Positions 35,196 to 44,984 of a stretch of 64,000 bases of DNA are shown piece after piece. Under the pieces are notes generated by a model. That model ran no database searches and was not told the DNA's origin. It saw only the letters and a list, made by a program, of their open reading frames with translations. Each line of letters opens with the position of its first letter. The first letter of the stretch is position 1. Origin of the DNA: JAAGZL01 sp050291725 (GTDB lineage Bacteria; Pseudomonadota; Gammaproteobacteria; Chromatiales; Chromatiaceae); the NCBI GenBank assembly GCA_050291725.1, contig JBNKKH010000032.1, forward strand, positions 124,001 through 188,000, read 5' to 3'. A program made the position numbers and the translations under genes.

Positions 35196-36917
35196 ATGCG
35201 TACATCCCAGTTTCCCCTACAAACAGTCAAGGAGACCCCATCCGAGGCAGAGATTGCCAGCCATCAGCTAATGCTGCGGGCCGGAATGATCCGCAAACTT
35301 GCCGCCGGGCTCTACAACTGGCTTCCTCTGGGGCTGAGGGTGCTGCGTAAGGTTGAGACAATAGTACGGGAAGAGATGAACCGAGCCGGAGCACTGGAGT
35401 TATTCATGCCAGCGGTACAACCGGCAGAGCTGTGGCAGGAGTCTGGACGCTGGGAGAAGTACGGCCCAGAACTACTGCGTTTTAACGATCGTCATCAGCG
35501 CGAGTTCTGCTTCGGCCCTACCCATGAGGAGATCATTACCGACCTAGCCCGCAACGAACTTCAGAGCTACAAACAGCTACCGGTCAACTATTACCAGATC
35601 CAGACCAAGTTTCGGGACGAGATCCGTCCGCGCTTCGGCATTATGCGGGCACGAGAATTCCTGATGAAAGATGCATACTCCTTCCACGCCGAGCAGGAGT
35701 CACTGCAGCAGACCTACGACCAGATGTATGCAACCTACTCCCGCATCTTTGAGCGTTGCGGACTCATGTTCCGGGCAGTACAGGCAGATACTGGCAGCAT
35801 CGGGGGTAACGCCTCCCATGAATTCCACGTACTGGCGGAATCGGGAGAAGATGCCATCGCATTCTCCACTGAAAGCGATTATGCCGCCAATCTGGAGCTG
35901 GCCGAGGCTCTGGCTCCAGCTGGTTACCGCCCTGCCCCTCAGGCGGATATGCAAAGCGTGGACACCCCAGAACAACACAGCATTGAAGAGGTAAGCAACT
36001 ACCTCAAGATAGAGTCAACTCAATGCCTAAAAACCCTGATCGTACATGGATCTGAAGAGGGTGCATTAGTGGCTCTAGTTCTTAGGGGCGACCATGAACT
36101 CAACCCTATCAAAGCAGAGAAGCTCCCCGCTGTAGCCGAGCCCCTGACCATGGCGGAAGAGGATGAGATTAAAGCGGCCATAGGATGTTCCGTTGGCTCC
36201 ATCGGCCCGGTTGGCCTCGATATACCATGTATAGTGGATCGCAGCGCTGCAGCAGCAGCTGACTTCGTTTGCGGAGCCAACGAAGATGGCAAACACCTTA
36301 CCGGTGTCAACTGGGAGAGGGACGTTGCTCTGGACCAGATAGCTGACCTGCGCAATGTAGAGGAAGGGGATCCTAGCCCAGACGGCCAGGGATCCATAAC
36401 TATTGCCCGAGGCATCGAAGTAGGCCATATATTTCAGCTAGGCCAGCGCTATAGCGAGGCCATGAACGCAACTGTTTTGGATCAAAATGGACGCGCCCAA
36501 ATCATGACCATGGGCTGCTATGGAATAGGCGTATCCCGAGTTGTTGCCGCAGCCATTGAACAGAACCATGATGATAAAGGCATTATCTGGCCAGCCTCTA
36601 TAGCTCCCTTTCAAGTAGCTCTGCTACCCATGAAGATGGACAAGTCCCACCGTGTACGTGAAGCAGTAGAAAAACTCTATGCTGATCTTAAAAATGCCGG
36701 CATTGATGTGCTGCTGGATGATCGCTCTGTGCGCCCTGGATTTATGTTTGCAGACATGGAACTGATTGGAATACCCCACAGGGTCGTTGTAGGAGAAAAA
36801 GGCCTGGACCAAGGTACAGTCGAGTACCGTGGCCGCAAAGAGACGGAGAACAGCATGATCGACCTGGACAATATCGTATCTGTGCTGCGTGAGCGTCTGA
36901 AGATTGAGATAACATAA
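35196..36917 (+). CDS. proS: Prolyl-tRNA synthetase (bacterial type with editing domain)
   Basis: Class II aminoacyl-tRNA synthetase that charges tRNA-Pro. Length 573 residues, close to E. coli ProS. N-terminal segments KLAAGLYNWLPLGLRVLRKV and the class II motif 2 FRDEIRPRFGIMRAREFLMKDAYSFH are intact. The INS/YbaK-like editing domain against Ala-tRNA-Pro lies at about 230-390 (CLKTLIVHG, VLRGDHELNP, VCGANEDGKHLTGVNWERD). Motif 3 is MTMGCYGIGVSRV and the C-terminal anticodon-binding domain is at about 475-570. Monocistronic, with its own probable promoter. Confidence 0.98.
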   Translation: MRTSQFPLQTVKETPSEAEIASHQLMLRAGMIRKLAAGLYNWLPLGLRVLRKVETIVREEMNRAGALELFMPAVQPAELWQESGRWEKYGPELLRFNDRHQREFCFGPTHEEIITDLARNELQSYKQLPVNYYQIQTKFRDEIRPRFGIMRAREFLMKDAYSFHAEQESLQQTYDQMYATYSRIFERCGLMFRAVQADTGSIGGNASHEFHVLAESGEDAIAFSTESDYAANLELAEALAPAGYRPAPQADMQSVDTPEQHSIEEVSNYLKIESTQCLKTLIVHGSEEGALVALVLRGDHELNPIKAEKLPAVAEPLTMAEEDEIKAAIGCSVGSIGPVGLDIPCIVDRSAAAAADFVCGANEDGKHLTGVNWERDVALDQIADLRNVEEGDPSPDGQGSITIARGIEVGHIFQLGQRYSEAMNATVLDQNGRAQIMTMGCYGIGVSRVVAAAIEQNHDDKGIIWPASIAPFQVALLPMKMDKSHRVREAVEKLYADLKNAGIDVLLDDRSVRPGFMFADMELIGIPHRVVVGEKGLDQGTVEYRGRKETENSMIDLDNIVSVLRERLKIEIT

Positions 36918-37024
36918 AGCTCAAGACAGCATCACTCAACTTTCATAATATCGTTTATATATAAACCGCCCACCCTGATCAGGCAACACGGTCAGCTTCG
37001 GCTCAACAAAAGGCAATAAAGATT

Positions 37025-37540
37025 ATGGCAAAAGAAGCAAGTTTTACCCGGGAAGAACTACTCGCCTGCGGTAATGGAGAGATGTTTGGACCAGGTAATG
37101 CTCAATTACCAACCCCCAATATGCTAATGATGGACCGTGTAACCAAGATTACAGATCACACTGGGAGCCACGGCAAGGGAGAGATATTGGCCGAGCTGGA
37201 TATTACCCCAGACCTTTGGTTCTTCGATTGCCACTTCCCTGGTGATCCGGTTATGCCCGGCTGCTTGGGATTGGACGCCATGTGGCAGTGCGTCGGTTTC
37301 TTTCTAGCCTGGATCGGCAACCCCGGCCACGGCCGCGCGCTAGGTGTGGGAGAGGTGAAATTTACCGGACAAGTTCTGCCTACAGCTAAAAAAGTAACCT
37401 ACGAAATCAACATGAAACGTGTCATTAGCCGTAAGCTGGTACTAGGTGTTGCAGACGGAGTGGTAAAAGTGGATGGACGCGAGATCTACACAGCAAATGA
37501 TCTTAGGGTTGGCCTATTCACCTCCACTGATAACTTTTAA
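37025..37540 (+). CDS. fabA: 3-hydroxydecanoyl-ACP dehydratase/isomerase
   Basis: Hot-dog-fold enzyme that dehydrates 3-hydroxydecanoyl-ACP and isomerises trans-2- to cis-3-decenoyl-ACP, the branch point of unsaturated fatty acid synthesis. At 171 residues it matches E. coli FabA in length. The active-site His70 (FDCHFPGDPVMPG) and Asp84 (LGLDAMWQ) are at the same positions as in E. coli. The partner fabB, often adjacent, is not here: the next gene is cpdA 205 bp later. No FadR/FabR-like operator was recognised upstream. Confidence 0.97.
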   Translation: MAKEASFTREELLACGNGEMFGPGNAQLPTPNMLMMDRVTKITDHTGSHGKGEILAELDITPDLWFFDCHFPGDPVMPGCLGLDAMWQCVGFFLAWIGNPGHGRALGVGEVKFTGQVLPTAKKVTYEINMKRVISRKLVLGVADGVVKVDGREIYTANDLRVGLFTSTDNF

Positions 37541-37745
37541 TCCAGCGCAACTCTATGTAACTCAACAAGCAAAGATGGTCTATCCTTTGACAAATAGCCC
37601 GCAAAAAGTGAACCAGCACACAAACATGGAGCTTTGATGGGGCTCACTTTTGAAGTATGCGGCATAAATCACTATCCACTTGATCTACTGAGGTTTAAAT
37701 ACAACAATAGAGCAGCGTTTATAAAATATTATTCAGAAAAAGAAT

Positions 37746-38594
37746 ATGACGGATACAAAACATAAACGGATTTCTCCAAAAGAGGTCTTTGGCAACCTGC
37801 CCGAAGGCTCTTTAAGGATCCTGCAGATAACCGACACTCATCTATACGCTGATCCTGCGGAACATCTAGCCGGACTCAACACTGAGCAATCACTGCTTCA
37901 GCTGCTGGGTATTGCCAAGGAAAAAATTCTGCCGGCGGATCTTATATTGGTAACGGGCGATCTAATACATGACGCATCAGAGGAAGGCTATCAACGACTG
38001 AGAAATCACCTGCTGGCCCTCAACACTCCCACATACTGCATTCCCGGAAACCATGATCGCAACCCCGTCATGGAGCAGAATATCAGCGGAAATGGAATAA
38101 GCACTCAAGCAATATCCAGACACGGAGACTGGGCATTTATAATGCTCGATTCCACCATACGGAATGAAGTAGGAGGGCATCTAAATGCAAACCAGTTGTC
38201 CCTGCTTAAATCAGGATTAGAAACACATGCTGACTGCAATATCCTAGTTTCTCTCCACCACCACCCCATATCCTTAAATAGTGCTTGGATAGATAAAATA
38301 GCCCTAAACAATCCGGAAGAGCTATTTTCCATTCTTGATCAACATAGTAATGTGCGCGGACTACTCTGGGGGCATGCCCACCAGCCATATGACGGCGAAC
38401 GCAATGGAGTTAAACTGATGGGGAGTCCATCAACCTGCATTCAGTTCAAGGCCTGCCAGGATAAATTTGGCATAGACTTAACCCCGCCAGGCCTACGCTG
38501 GCTAGCCCTGCTACCAGATGGGACAATTAAAACAGGAATTGAGTACCTGAAAGATACCCCGAAAGGAATTGATCTCAGCGTTAGTGGCTACTAA
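37746..38594 (+). CDS. cpdA: 3',5'-cyclic-AMP phosphodiesterase (metallophosphoesterase)
   Basis: A 282-residue class III cyclic-nucleotide phosphodiesterase that hydrolyses cAMP in the cytoplasm. The metal-binding motifs are all present: ITDTHLYADP (DxH), GDLIHDASEEGY, GNHDRNP, LHHHPISLN and GHAHQPYDG. Length and order match CpdA of E. coli and Pseudomonas. It precedes the PilZ-like gene by 124 bp on the same strand. The 205 bp upstream hold no recognised operator; a CRP site would be expected if it is part of a feedback loop, but none was seen. Confidence 0.93.
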   Translation: MTDTKHKRISPKEVFGNLPEGSLRILQITDTHLYADPAEHLAGLNTEQSLLQLLGIAKEKILPADLILVTGDLIHDASEEGYQRLRNHLLALNTPTYCIPGNHDRNPVMEQNISGNGISTQAISRHGDWAFIMLDSTIRNEVGGHLNANQLSLLKSGLETHADCNILVSLHHHPISLNSAWIDKIALNNPEELFSILDQHSNVRGLLWGHAHQPYDGERNGVKLMGSPSTCIQFKACQDKFGIDLTPPGLRWLALLPDGTIKTGIEYLKDTPKGIDLSVSGY

Positions 38595-38718
38595 ACAGAG
38601 CGCAACCAGAAACCCTCACCCCTTTCAGCCGCTTCACTTTAGCTGCTATTATGCTTAAAAACATAAAATAGCCTCATCAAGAGCTATTCTAGCTACAATA
38701 ACAATCAGAGAAACAGTA

Positions 38719-40386
38719 TTGGCAGAATTAACAACAATCCAGCTGACCACCCCAGCTCTAGACGCTATAAAGCACCCGGACACCCTAACAAAACCACAAG
38801 CTGTTCGTAGCTGGGCTGACAACCTCCCTTACGCCAACCCTCCACGTATGGCGCAGGAGGCACTATCATCACTTAAGCTGCTAAACCGGCACCCTGACAA
38901 AGTCCCTCAACGCACAGATATCATGGTGATATATCTGGATCTATTCAGCAAAACCATGGATATGGTGCGCAAAGTTATCTGTAAAAACAACGAGAGACAG
39001 GGAGCAAACAAAAACAGTCACGAATTGATCTCTTTAGCAGATGCCATCTGTTCTGAAATGGCTTATGGCTTCAAACACATCATAAATAGTGAGTTAAACG
39101 CAGAAACCAGAACTACACCTACCAAACGTGCAGAACATATCCAGCGTGCCATTGCCTGCCTATCCTCTGGCTTGATACTGAACATGGCGGCATACCGGCC
39201 TGAATCACAAACAGCATGGCGTGAAATATTTCAACTGCTGACAATGGCACAGCAACTTGGTGTAGCAAATCAAGAAATTACAAATGTAACGGAAGATGCT
39301 GGTTATGAAGTTTCAGTACTTAACAGTTTCAAGAGCATTTTACTAACATCTATTCTCGACCCATCCAGACTCACTCCCAGAGAAATATGGGGGGCACATG
39401 ACTACCTATCTTGGCATGCAAAAAATTCCAGAATCACTTCACTGGAGCAGGCATCTGATTACTCAGGCAACTACCTAATTGCAATGGATGGCATAAAAAA
39501 ACCAACCCTGTTTAACCCTGAAAGAGTACCGCAACTCCCTGGCAAACATATGATATTGGAGACTCATGGATTAAACATAAATATCAGCAAACATCTTGAT
39601 ATTCTCTCTGAGGACAGGACGGCACTGGTTAGAGGCAGTGAAAAACTGAACCCCGGCATCAAAATACATCTGCTGCAACAGATGCTACATATCTGGCATA
39701 TCAACCCCAAAAGACGCCACGAGAGAAAAGAGAAGTTTGACCGGATAGCGTGTGCCTTTGGAGTAGGCTCTGCGTATCAATTCCTTAAGGAAGGAACCAT
39801 GCGCAACCAGGAAGATCAAGAACCTAAAATAGACACCGCGTTCAAGTTAGATACAGATCCAGATATACATATAGATATAGACATTAATAATAGCGAGCCT
39901 GGGCTATCAGGAATACTTACTACTTACGAATGCAGGCAAGAGAACATAAGCAGAGGAGGTATGATGATCATCTCCTCAGATCAACAAATAGCCAAGCTAA
40001 AGATAGGGCAGATGGTTATTACTGAGAGTTTAATAGATGAAACGGCACAGACCCTAAAGATAGGGGTAGTAAGACGGATATCAAATAAAAACCTCAACAC
40101 CATAGAATTTGGCGTTCAATTCATTCCTGGGAAACTGCTCGCTGCCACTGTCCTACCAGAAATTTTTGGGCGCAAACACGCAGCTGCTCTACAACCATGT
40201 ATAGTTTTAGAGCTGGGAGAAAACAGACCCAAGGCATTGATAACACCCAACCTTACCTACCATGCAGACAGGCACTATCTGCTCGAAACCAATGGAAGCA
40301 ATACCAACAGAATAATAGCCGGAAAACTACTTGAATCAACCGCATGCTTTGACTGCTTTGAATACAACGTGCTAAAGCACTCCTGA
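38719..40386 (+). CDS. PilZ-like (putative c-di-GMP-binding) protein with large N-terminal helical domain
   Basis: A 555-residue cytoplasmic protein of unrecognised family. A TTG start is the only one compatible with the open frame. Residues 1-330 are mostly alpha-helical, without a known catalytic motif. Residues about 330-480 look PilZ-like: an RRHER segment at 332-336 resembles the RxxxR c-di-GMP motif, and NISRGGMMI at 409-417 fits the D/N-x-S-x-x-G motif, followed by beta-strands (KIGVVRRIS, TIEFGVQFIPG). The two motifs are about 75 residues apart, more than usual, so binding is uncertain. Neighbour cpdA handles cAMP. It converges with a YihY-family gene. Confidence 0.55.
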   Translation: MAELTTIQLTTPALDAIKHPDTLTKPQAVRSWADNLPYANPPRMAQEALSSLKLLNRHPDKVPQRTDIMVIYLDLFSKTMDMVRKVICKNNERQGANKNSHELISLADAICSEMAYGFKHIINSELNAETRTTPTKRAEHIQRAIACLSSGLILNMAAYRPESQTAWREIFQLLTMAQQLGVANQEITNVTEDAGYEVSVLNSFKSILLTSILDPSRLTPREIWGAHDYLSWHAKNSRITSLEQASDYSGNYLIAMDGIKKPTLFNPERVPQLPGKHMILETHGLNINISKHLDILSEDRTALVRGSEKLNPGIKIHLLQQMLHIWHINPKRRHERKEKFDRIACAFGVGSAYQFLKEGTMRNQEDQEPKIDTAFKLDTDPDIHIDIDINNSEPGLSGILTTYECRQENISRGGMMIISSDQQIAKLKIGQMVITESLIDETAQTLKIGVVRRISNKNLNTIEFGVQFIPGKLLAATVLPEIFGRKHAAALQPCIVLELGENRPKALITPNLTYHADRHYLLETNGSNTNRIIAGKLLESTACFDCFEYNVLKHS

Positions 40387-40393
40387 AAGATCC

Positions 40394-41635
40394 CTAACCA
40401 TCTCCGATAAATAGCTTCGACATTGGCATAGACATCGCAGCAGCTAAATCACCCTCTACCTGCCCCATCACCTTCCAAAACTCTCTCTCTCCAGAATCCT
40501 CAACGTTATCCAGATGTTGCAACTGTGGAAAAGAGCAACTGCCTATACTATGCAGATCAATCAGCCTAACCTCTGACATATCCTTAGCCAGGGCCCAGCC
40601 TCCACCCTCTCCTTTCAACACCAGATTTGCTTTGGCTAGATCGTACAGCATAGTCTCCAGACGCTCTTCAGAACCGCCTTCAATCTCTTTCGCTATGCGC
40701 TTAATTGGCAGCACATCCCCAACCTGCTGTGCCTGCCACAACCTCTGTAGCAACTTAAAGGCAAGAAACAGCCAGGAGCCTGTAGCCTCACTCTCAGCAA
40801 TAGACCACTCATCTTCATATATTCCAAGGCAACAGGAAAACTCAGCCCCCAGCAAAGTGACGACCCAGGATAGGTAAACCCAAACCAGGAAGATTGGGAT
40901 TGCAGCCAGGGCACCATAGATGGCCTCATAGGCAGGGAAGCTGGTTAGATAAAAGGCAAAGCCGCGCTTGGCAAGCTCAAACAGAATGGCCGCCAGCACT
41001 CCTCCAGCAACTGCATTCTTGATTGGAACCCGACGATTGGGCACTACGGCATATAACAAAGTAAATGCCGTTGCCGAAGCCAGCAATGGAGCCAACCCCA
41101 GCAGACGCCTACCAACCCCCAAGGTTGCAGCCGCATCAGAGAAAAGAGGCAGCGAGACCAGATAGGATGTCACCGCCATACTTACACCAATCAGCAGGGG
41201 CCCCAGAGACAAAATGGCCCAGTACACAATAAACTGACTCAGGGGGCTACGCTTTTTCTTGACTCGCCAGATGGTATTGAAGGCACGATCAATATTCGCC
41301 ATCAAGGCCAGCGCCACCACAATCAGAAACAGAAAGCCGGCGCCGGTAAGCTGAGACGCCTTTTGGCTAAATTTCTGCAGATACTGCTGCAAAACCTCCC
41401 CCGAGGCGGGAATAAAGTTGGCAAAAACAAAGTCCTGTATCTCGTCTGTTACTCGCTCAGAAACAGGAAACGCAGAAAACACCGCCAGAGAAACAGTCAT
41501 CAAAGGCACCAGCGACAGCAGGGTCACATAGGTAAGCGACGCAGCGCTTGGCATGCCCTGATCCTCAATAAAACGAGCACCAAGCAATTTAATAAAGTGC
41601 CACTGCCTCTGTAATATTTTGGAGATATTTTCCAT
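40394..41635 (-). CDS. YihY/BrkB-family inner-membrane protein
   Basis: A 413-residue protein of the YihY/UPF0761 (BrkB, formerly annotated RNase BN) family. About six membrane segments lie in residues 30-280. Family signatures: AASLTYVTLLSLVPLMTV near residue 35, NIDRAFNTIWRVKKKRS and WVYLSWVVTLLGAEFSCCL. The C-terminal 120 residues form a soluble, winged-helix-like tail (VLPIKRIAKEIEGGSEERLETMLYDL). Function is not established for this family; the old ribonuclease name is incorrect. It stands alone between two oppositely oriented genes. Confidence 0.9.
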   Translation of the reverse strand: MENISKILQRQWHFIKLLGARFIEDQGMPSAASLTYVTLLSLVPLMTVSLAVFSAFPVSERVTDEIQDFVFANFIPASGEVLQQYLQKFSQKASQLTGAGFLFLIVVALALMANIDRAFNTIWRVKKKRSPLSQFIVYWAILSLGPLLIGVSMAVTSYLVSLPLFSDAAATLGVGRRLLGLAPLLASATAFTLLYAVVPNRRVPIKNAVAGGVLAAILFELAKRGFAFYLTSFPAYEAIYGALAAIPIFLVWVYLSWVVTLLGAEFSCCLGIYEDEWSIAESEATGSWLFLAFKLLQRLWQAQQVGDVLPIKRIAKEIEGGSEERLETMLYDLAKANLVLKGEGGGWALAKDMSEVRLIDLHSIGSCSFPQLQHLDNVEDSGEREFWKVMGQVEGDLAAAMSMPMSKLFIGDG

Positions 41636-41768
41636 TCACATCACCGAATTGAGCTTTTAGGACGATAATCCAATTAGTTTTAACAGGCCCTAGTTAATAT
41701 AGGTTAGAATTTATCAGGAGCAACTACATTATCAAACAAAGATAGATACACTTTACATTAATAAAACT

Positions 41769-42461
41769 GTGAATACTCAATTCCCCCTCATGTTAAGCCT
41801 GAAACAGACTGCATCTCTGGATAACTATATCCCCGGGGATAATATTCAGGCGATCTCCGAGGTGAGTAGTTGCGCCCAGGCAAAAAGTGGTAAATATCTA
41901 TATCTTTGGGGCTGCAATGACACTGGCAAAACCCACCTTGCAACAGCGGCGGCAAAAATGGCCGATGGCAATGGCATTGCCGCAGCCTTTATACCGCTAT
42001 CCAAGGCAACTGAACTATCCCCTGAGATGCTGGATGATATTGAACAGATGGATCTGGTCTGTCTGGATGATATTCAAGCCATTGCGGGAGACCGCTCCTG
42101 GGAAGAGGCACTGTTTCATCTCTTCAACCGCGCTAAAGAACAGAACACGAACCTCATAATCACCTCTGACAGCAGCCCATCCAACTTGCAGATCAATCTG
42201 CCGGATTTGGTATCACGCCTCGCGTCTGGGATCAGCTATCGACTTGCCCCGCTAAATGACACTGCCAAGATTAACCTTCTGATAGACAAGGCAAATGAGC
42301 GAGCAATGGGACTCACCCCAGAGACAGCCAGCTATATTCTAAAGAACTACTCACGCAACATCTCTTCACTGCTGGAGTTTCTGGATAAACTAGACCAGGC
42401 CTCACTAGCGGCCCAGCGCAAACTAACCATCCCGTTTGTGCGCAGCCTGTTTACCTCTTAA
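41769..42461 (+). CDS. hda: DnaA regulatory inactivator Hda
   Basis: AAA+ protein of 230 residues that acts with the DNA-bound sliding clamp to stimulate ATP hydrolysis by DnaA after initiation. GTG start. N-terminal QFPLMLSLKQTASLDNY includes the clamp-binding motif (QFPLML, the QxxLxL type). Walker A is GCNDTGKTHLA, Walker B is LVCLDDIQAIAG, and the C-terminal AAA+ lid is present with NYSRNISSLLEFLDKLD. It lacks the DnaA DNA-binding domain IV, separating it from DnaA. It ends 6 bp from the convergent phosphatidyltransferase gene, an arrangement common near purM in gammaproteobacteria. Confidence 0.95.
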   Translation: MNTQFPLMLSLKQTASLDNYIPGDNIQAISEVSSCAQAKSGKYLYLWGCNDTGKTHLATAAAKMADGNGIAAAFIPLSKATELSPEMLDDIEQMDLVCLDDIQAIAGDRSWEEALFHLFNRAKEQNTNLIITSDSSPSNLQINLPDLVSRLASGISYRLAPLNDTAKINLLIDKANERAMGLTPETASYILKNYSRNISSLLEFLDKLDQASLAAQRKLTIPFVRSLFTS

Positions 42462-42467
42462 ACGAGG

Positions 42468-43025
42468 CTATTCCGAATCTCTATTGTGGTCTACAGCGCG
42501 TTTACTCCAGACCACAACGTAGTTCAAACCACTCCATATGGTGGTAATCAAGGTAAGCCAGATAAATGTTTGTAGCAGCAAGGCAGGCATGGAAAGAAAG
42601 CCCTGATTCAGCACCACTGCCAGCACCAGCAATATCTGCACTACCGTGTTGAACTTACTGATCAAGGTGGGAGCAGCGTCCAACTCTGCTACCTGAAAAT
42701 TATAGACAAAGGCACCGGTGACAATAACCAGATCACGCAGAATAACGACAAACACCAACCATATAGGAAGTAAACCAAGCCAGCCCAATGAGAGCACAGA
42801 CAACACTAACAGTATTTTATCTGCCAGGGGATCCAGCAATCCCCCCAGACGACTCTGCCAACCGTAATGCTTTGCTAAATAGCCATCCAGACCATCAGAG
42901 ACCCCAGCAATAGCAAATAGGATCAACGCAATATCAAAATTGCGCTGTGACAGCATCCAAACCACCGGGATCGATAAGAAGATCCGCAGAATGCTAAGGG
43001 CGTTGGGGATATCTCTAGCTTGCAT
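42468..43025 (-). CDS. CDP-alcohol phosphatidyltransferase family protein (PgsA-like)
   Basis: A membrane enzyme of about 185 residues that transfers a phosphatidyl group from CDP-diacylglycerol to an alcohol. The start is placed at ATG 43,025, because MQARDIPNALSILR is the normal family N-terminus; the open frame extends 58 codons further, but those residues look random. The catalytic motif is DGLDGYLAK...GLLDPLADK (D-G-x2-D-G-x2-A with Lys in place of the usual Arg). About five membrane helices. It may make phosphatidylglycerophosphate, but the subfamily beside hda and purM is distinct from main PgsA, so the alcohol is not certain. Confidence 0.88.
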   Translation of the reverse strand: MQARDIPNALSILRIFLSIPVVWMLSQRNFDIALILFAIAGVSDGLDGYLAKHYGWQSRLGGLLDPLADKILLVLSVLSLGWLGLLPIWLVFVVILRDLVIVTGAFVYNFQVAELDAAPTLISKFNTVVQILLVLAVVLNQGFLSMPALLLQTFIWLTLITTIWSGLNYVVVWSKRAVDHNRDSE

Positions 43026-43268
43026 AAAATATAGCGTTATATTTGTTCTAGACGACCCTGTCCTAGCAACATGATTCCAGTAGTAAATTTCACGAGAAGA
43101 GATAATAAACCGCATAAGCGTCAGCTGTAAATGAGGTCGAGCTAACAAATCCACCCATGTTTTCCTTAGTAAATAGCAAAAGCCGGGTTTTCCTGCCATC
43201 CAGAAGCTTGGTAGAATCCCGCTACCTCTTTTATGCCAGAACAGTTAGCACAGCCCAGGAATCACTAA

Positions 43269-44321
43269 ATGAATCAAGATAACAACTCTACCCCAACATC
43301 TATCAGCTACCGCGATGCAGGGGTGGACATTGATGCCGGCAACACCCTGGTGGAGCGCATTAAACCCATCGTAAAAGGCACCTTCAGACCTGGTGTAGTC
43401 ACCGGCCTTGGGGGGTTTGGCGCTCTGTTTGAACTGCCGCTGGATCGTTATCAGCAACCCATCTTGGTCTCAGGCACCGATGGCGTAGGCACCAAACTCA
43501 AGCTAGCCCTGGAGCTTAAACGCCACGACACTATTGGCATAGACCTAGTGGCCATGTGCGCAAATGACATTATTGTCACCGGCGCAGAACCCCTATTCTT
43601 CCTAGACTACTACGCCACTGGCAAGCTGGATGTGGATGTAGCGGTAGATGTAGTCAAGGGAATTGCCAAAGGCTGCGAACTATCTGGTGCCGCGCTCACC
43701 GGAGGCGAAACCGCTGAAATGCCGGGGATGTATGATAAGGATGACTATGACCTAGCTGGATTCTGTGTTGGCATCGTAGAAAAATCCAGAATCATTGAAG
43801 CAGGACGGGTCAAAGCAGGCGATATTCTGATTGGCATGGCATCATCTGGCCCACACTCCAACGGCTACTCCCTAATAAGAAAGGTTCTTGAGGTCACAAA
43901 CAGCGACCTGAAGCAGCCACTGGCAGAAACCTCCCTGGGCGAGGCCCTGCTGGCCCCTACCAGAATATATGTAAAGCCACTGCTCGAACTGCATAACAAA
44001 ATAGATATCCATGCCTTGGCCCATATTACTGGCGGCGGCCTTCCTGAGAATCTGCCTAGGGTGCTACCTGAGGGAACCAAGGCCGTAATTGATACCAACT
44101 CCTGGGAGAGACCAGAGGTATTCAACTGGCTACAACAGCAGGGCAATATAGAAGAGAGCGAGATGTTACGCACCTTCAACTGCGGTGTAGGCATGGTGCT
44201 CTGCGTAGATAAACAGGATGCCGATCTTGCCATAGAAACATTGAGCAACGCAGGGGAACAGGTTTGGCGCCTGGGTCATATTGCAGAGTCCGCTGGTGCA
44301 CCAGAGGTGGTAATAAGCTAA
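43269..44321 (+). CDS. purM: Phosphoribosylformylglycinamidine cyclo-ligase (AIR synthetase)
   Basis: ATP-dependent ring closure of FGAM to aminoimidazole ribonucleotide in purine synthesis. Length 350 residues. Motifs: ISYRDAGVDIDAGNTLVERI at the N-terminus, SGTDGVGTKLKLAL, CANDIIVTGAEPLFFLDY, LTGGETAEMPGMY and ITGGGLPENLPRVLP. A possible -10 box (TAGAAT, about 43,212) lies 57 bp before the ATG, without a good -35. The stop is directly followed by the purN ATG with no gap. Confidence 0.98.
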   Translation: MNQDNNSTPTSISYRDAGVDIDAGNTLVERIKPIVKGTFRPGVVTGLGGFGALFELPLDRYQQPILVSGTDGVGTKLKLALELKRHDTIGIDLVAMCANDIIVTGAEPLFFLDYYATGKLDVDVAVDVVKGIAKGCELSGAALTGGETAEMPGMYDKDDYDLAGFCVGIVEKSRIIEAGRVKAGDILIGMASSGPHSNGYSLIRKVLEVTNSDLKQPLAETSLGEALLAPTRIYVKPLLELHNKIDIHALAHITGGGLPENLPRVLPEGTKAVIDTNSWERPEVFNWLQQQGNIEESEMLRTFNCGVGMVLCVDKQDADLAIETLSNAGEQVWRLGHIAESAGAPEVVIS

Positions 44322-44984
44322 ATGAGTGAGAAACTCTCTCTGGTAGTTCTAATCTCCGGTAGCGGCAGCAACCTGCAATCCATCATAGACGGAGCGGCCT
44401 CTGATCTTCCAGTGGAAATCAAAGCCGTCATCAGCAACAAGGCGGAGGCCTATGGTCTGGAGCGAGCACGCAGTGCCGGTATAGAAACCAGAGTTCTGAA
44501 CCATAATGAGTTCGACGGCCGTGACAGCTACGACCAGGCCCTGGGCGATCTTATAGACGAGTATCAGCCAGGCTTGGTTATTCTTGCCGGATTTATGCGT
44601 ATTCTTACCCCAACCCTAGTTAATCGCTTCCACGGGCGCATGTTGAATATTCACCCCTCCCTACTACCTAAATACCGTGGACTACATACCCATCAACGAG
44701 CGCTGGAGGCAGGAGACAAGGTCCATGGCGCCACTGTCCACTTTGTGACCGAAGAGTTGGATGGGGGACCACCGATCATCCAAGCACTGGTACCAGTTAT
44801 GGAAGGCGATGATGCCGGCAGCCTAGCAGCCAGAGTATTGAACCAGGAACACATAATATTTCCGGCAGCGATCCGAATGTTTGCCGGGGGCGAACTGCGC
44901 CTGGAAGATGGTGTCGTATACCACGAAGAGAAACCACTGACATCACCAATAGTAATAGACACAACCAAAAACCCAGCACAATGA
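44322..44984 (+). CDS. purN: Phosphoribosylglycinamide formyltransferase
   Basis: Transfers the formyl group of 10-formyl-tetrahydrofolate to GAR. Length 220 residues. Motifs: VLISGSGSNLQSIIDG (phosphate-binding loop), ILAGFMRILTP, NIHPSLLPKYRGLHTH (catalytic Asn-His) and GATVHFVTEELDGGPPI (catalytic Asp). It starts immediately after purM, and its stop overlaps the DUF3108 gene by 4 bp, so the three genes form one operon. Confidence 0.97.
   Translation: MSEKLSLVVLISGSGSNLQSIIDGAASDLPVEIKAVISNKAEAYGLERARSAGIETRVLNHNEFDGRDSYDQALGDLIDEYQPGLVILAGFMRILTPTLVNRFHGRMLNIHPSLLPKYRGLHTHQRALEAGDKVHGATVHFVTEELDGGPPIIQALVPVMEGDDAGSLAARVLNQEHIIFPAAIRMFAGGELRLEDGVVYHEEKPLTSPIVIDTTKNPAQ

Noticed and set aside
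36020..36428. Two long minus-strand ORFs inside proS
   Set aside because: They overlap a complete essential gene in the opposite direction and have no promoter, ribosome-binding site or domain.
42468..43199. Longer start for the CDP-alcohol phosphatidyltransferase
   Set aside because: The extra 58 residues are unlike the family and run into the purM upstream region; the ATG at 43,025 gives the standard N-terminus.
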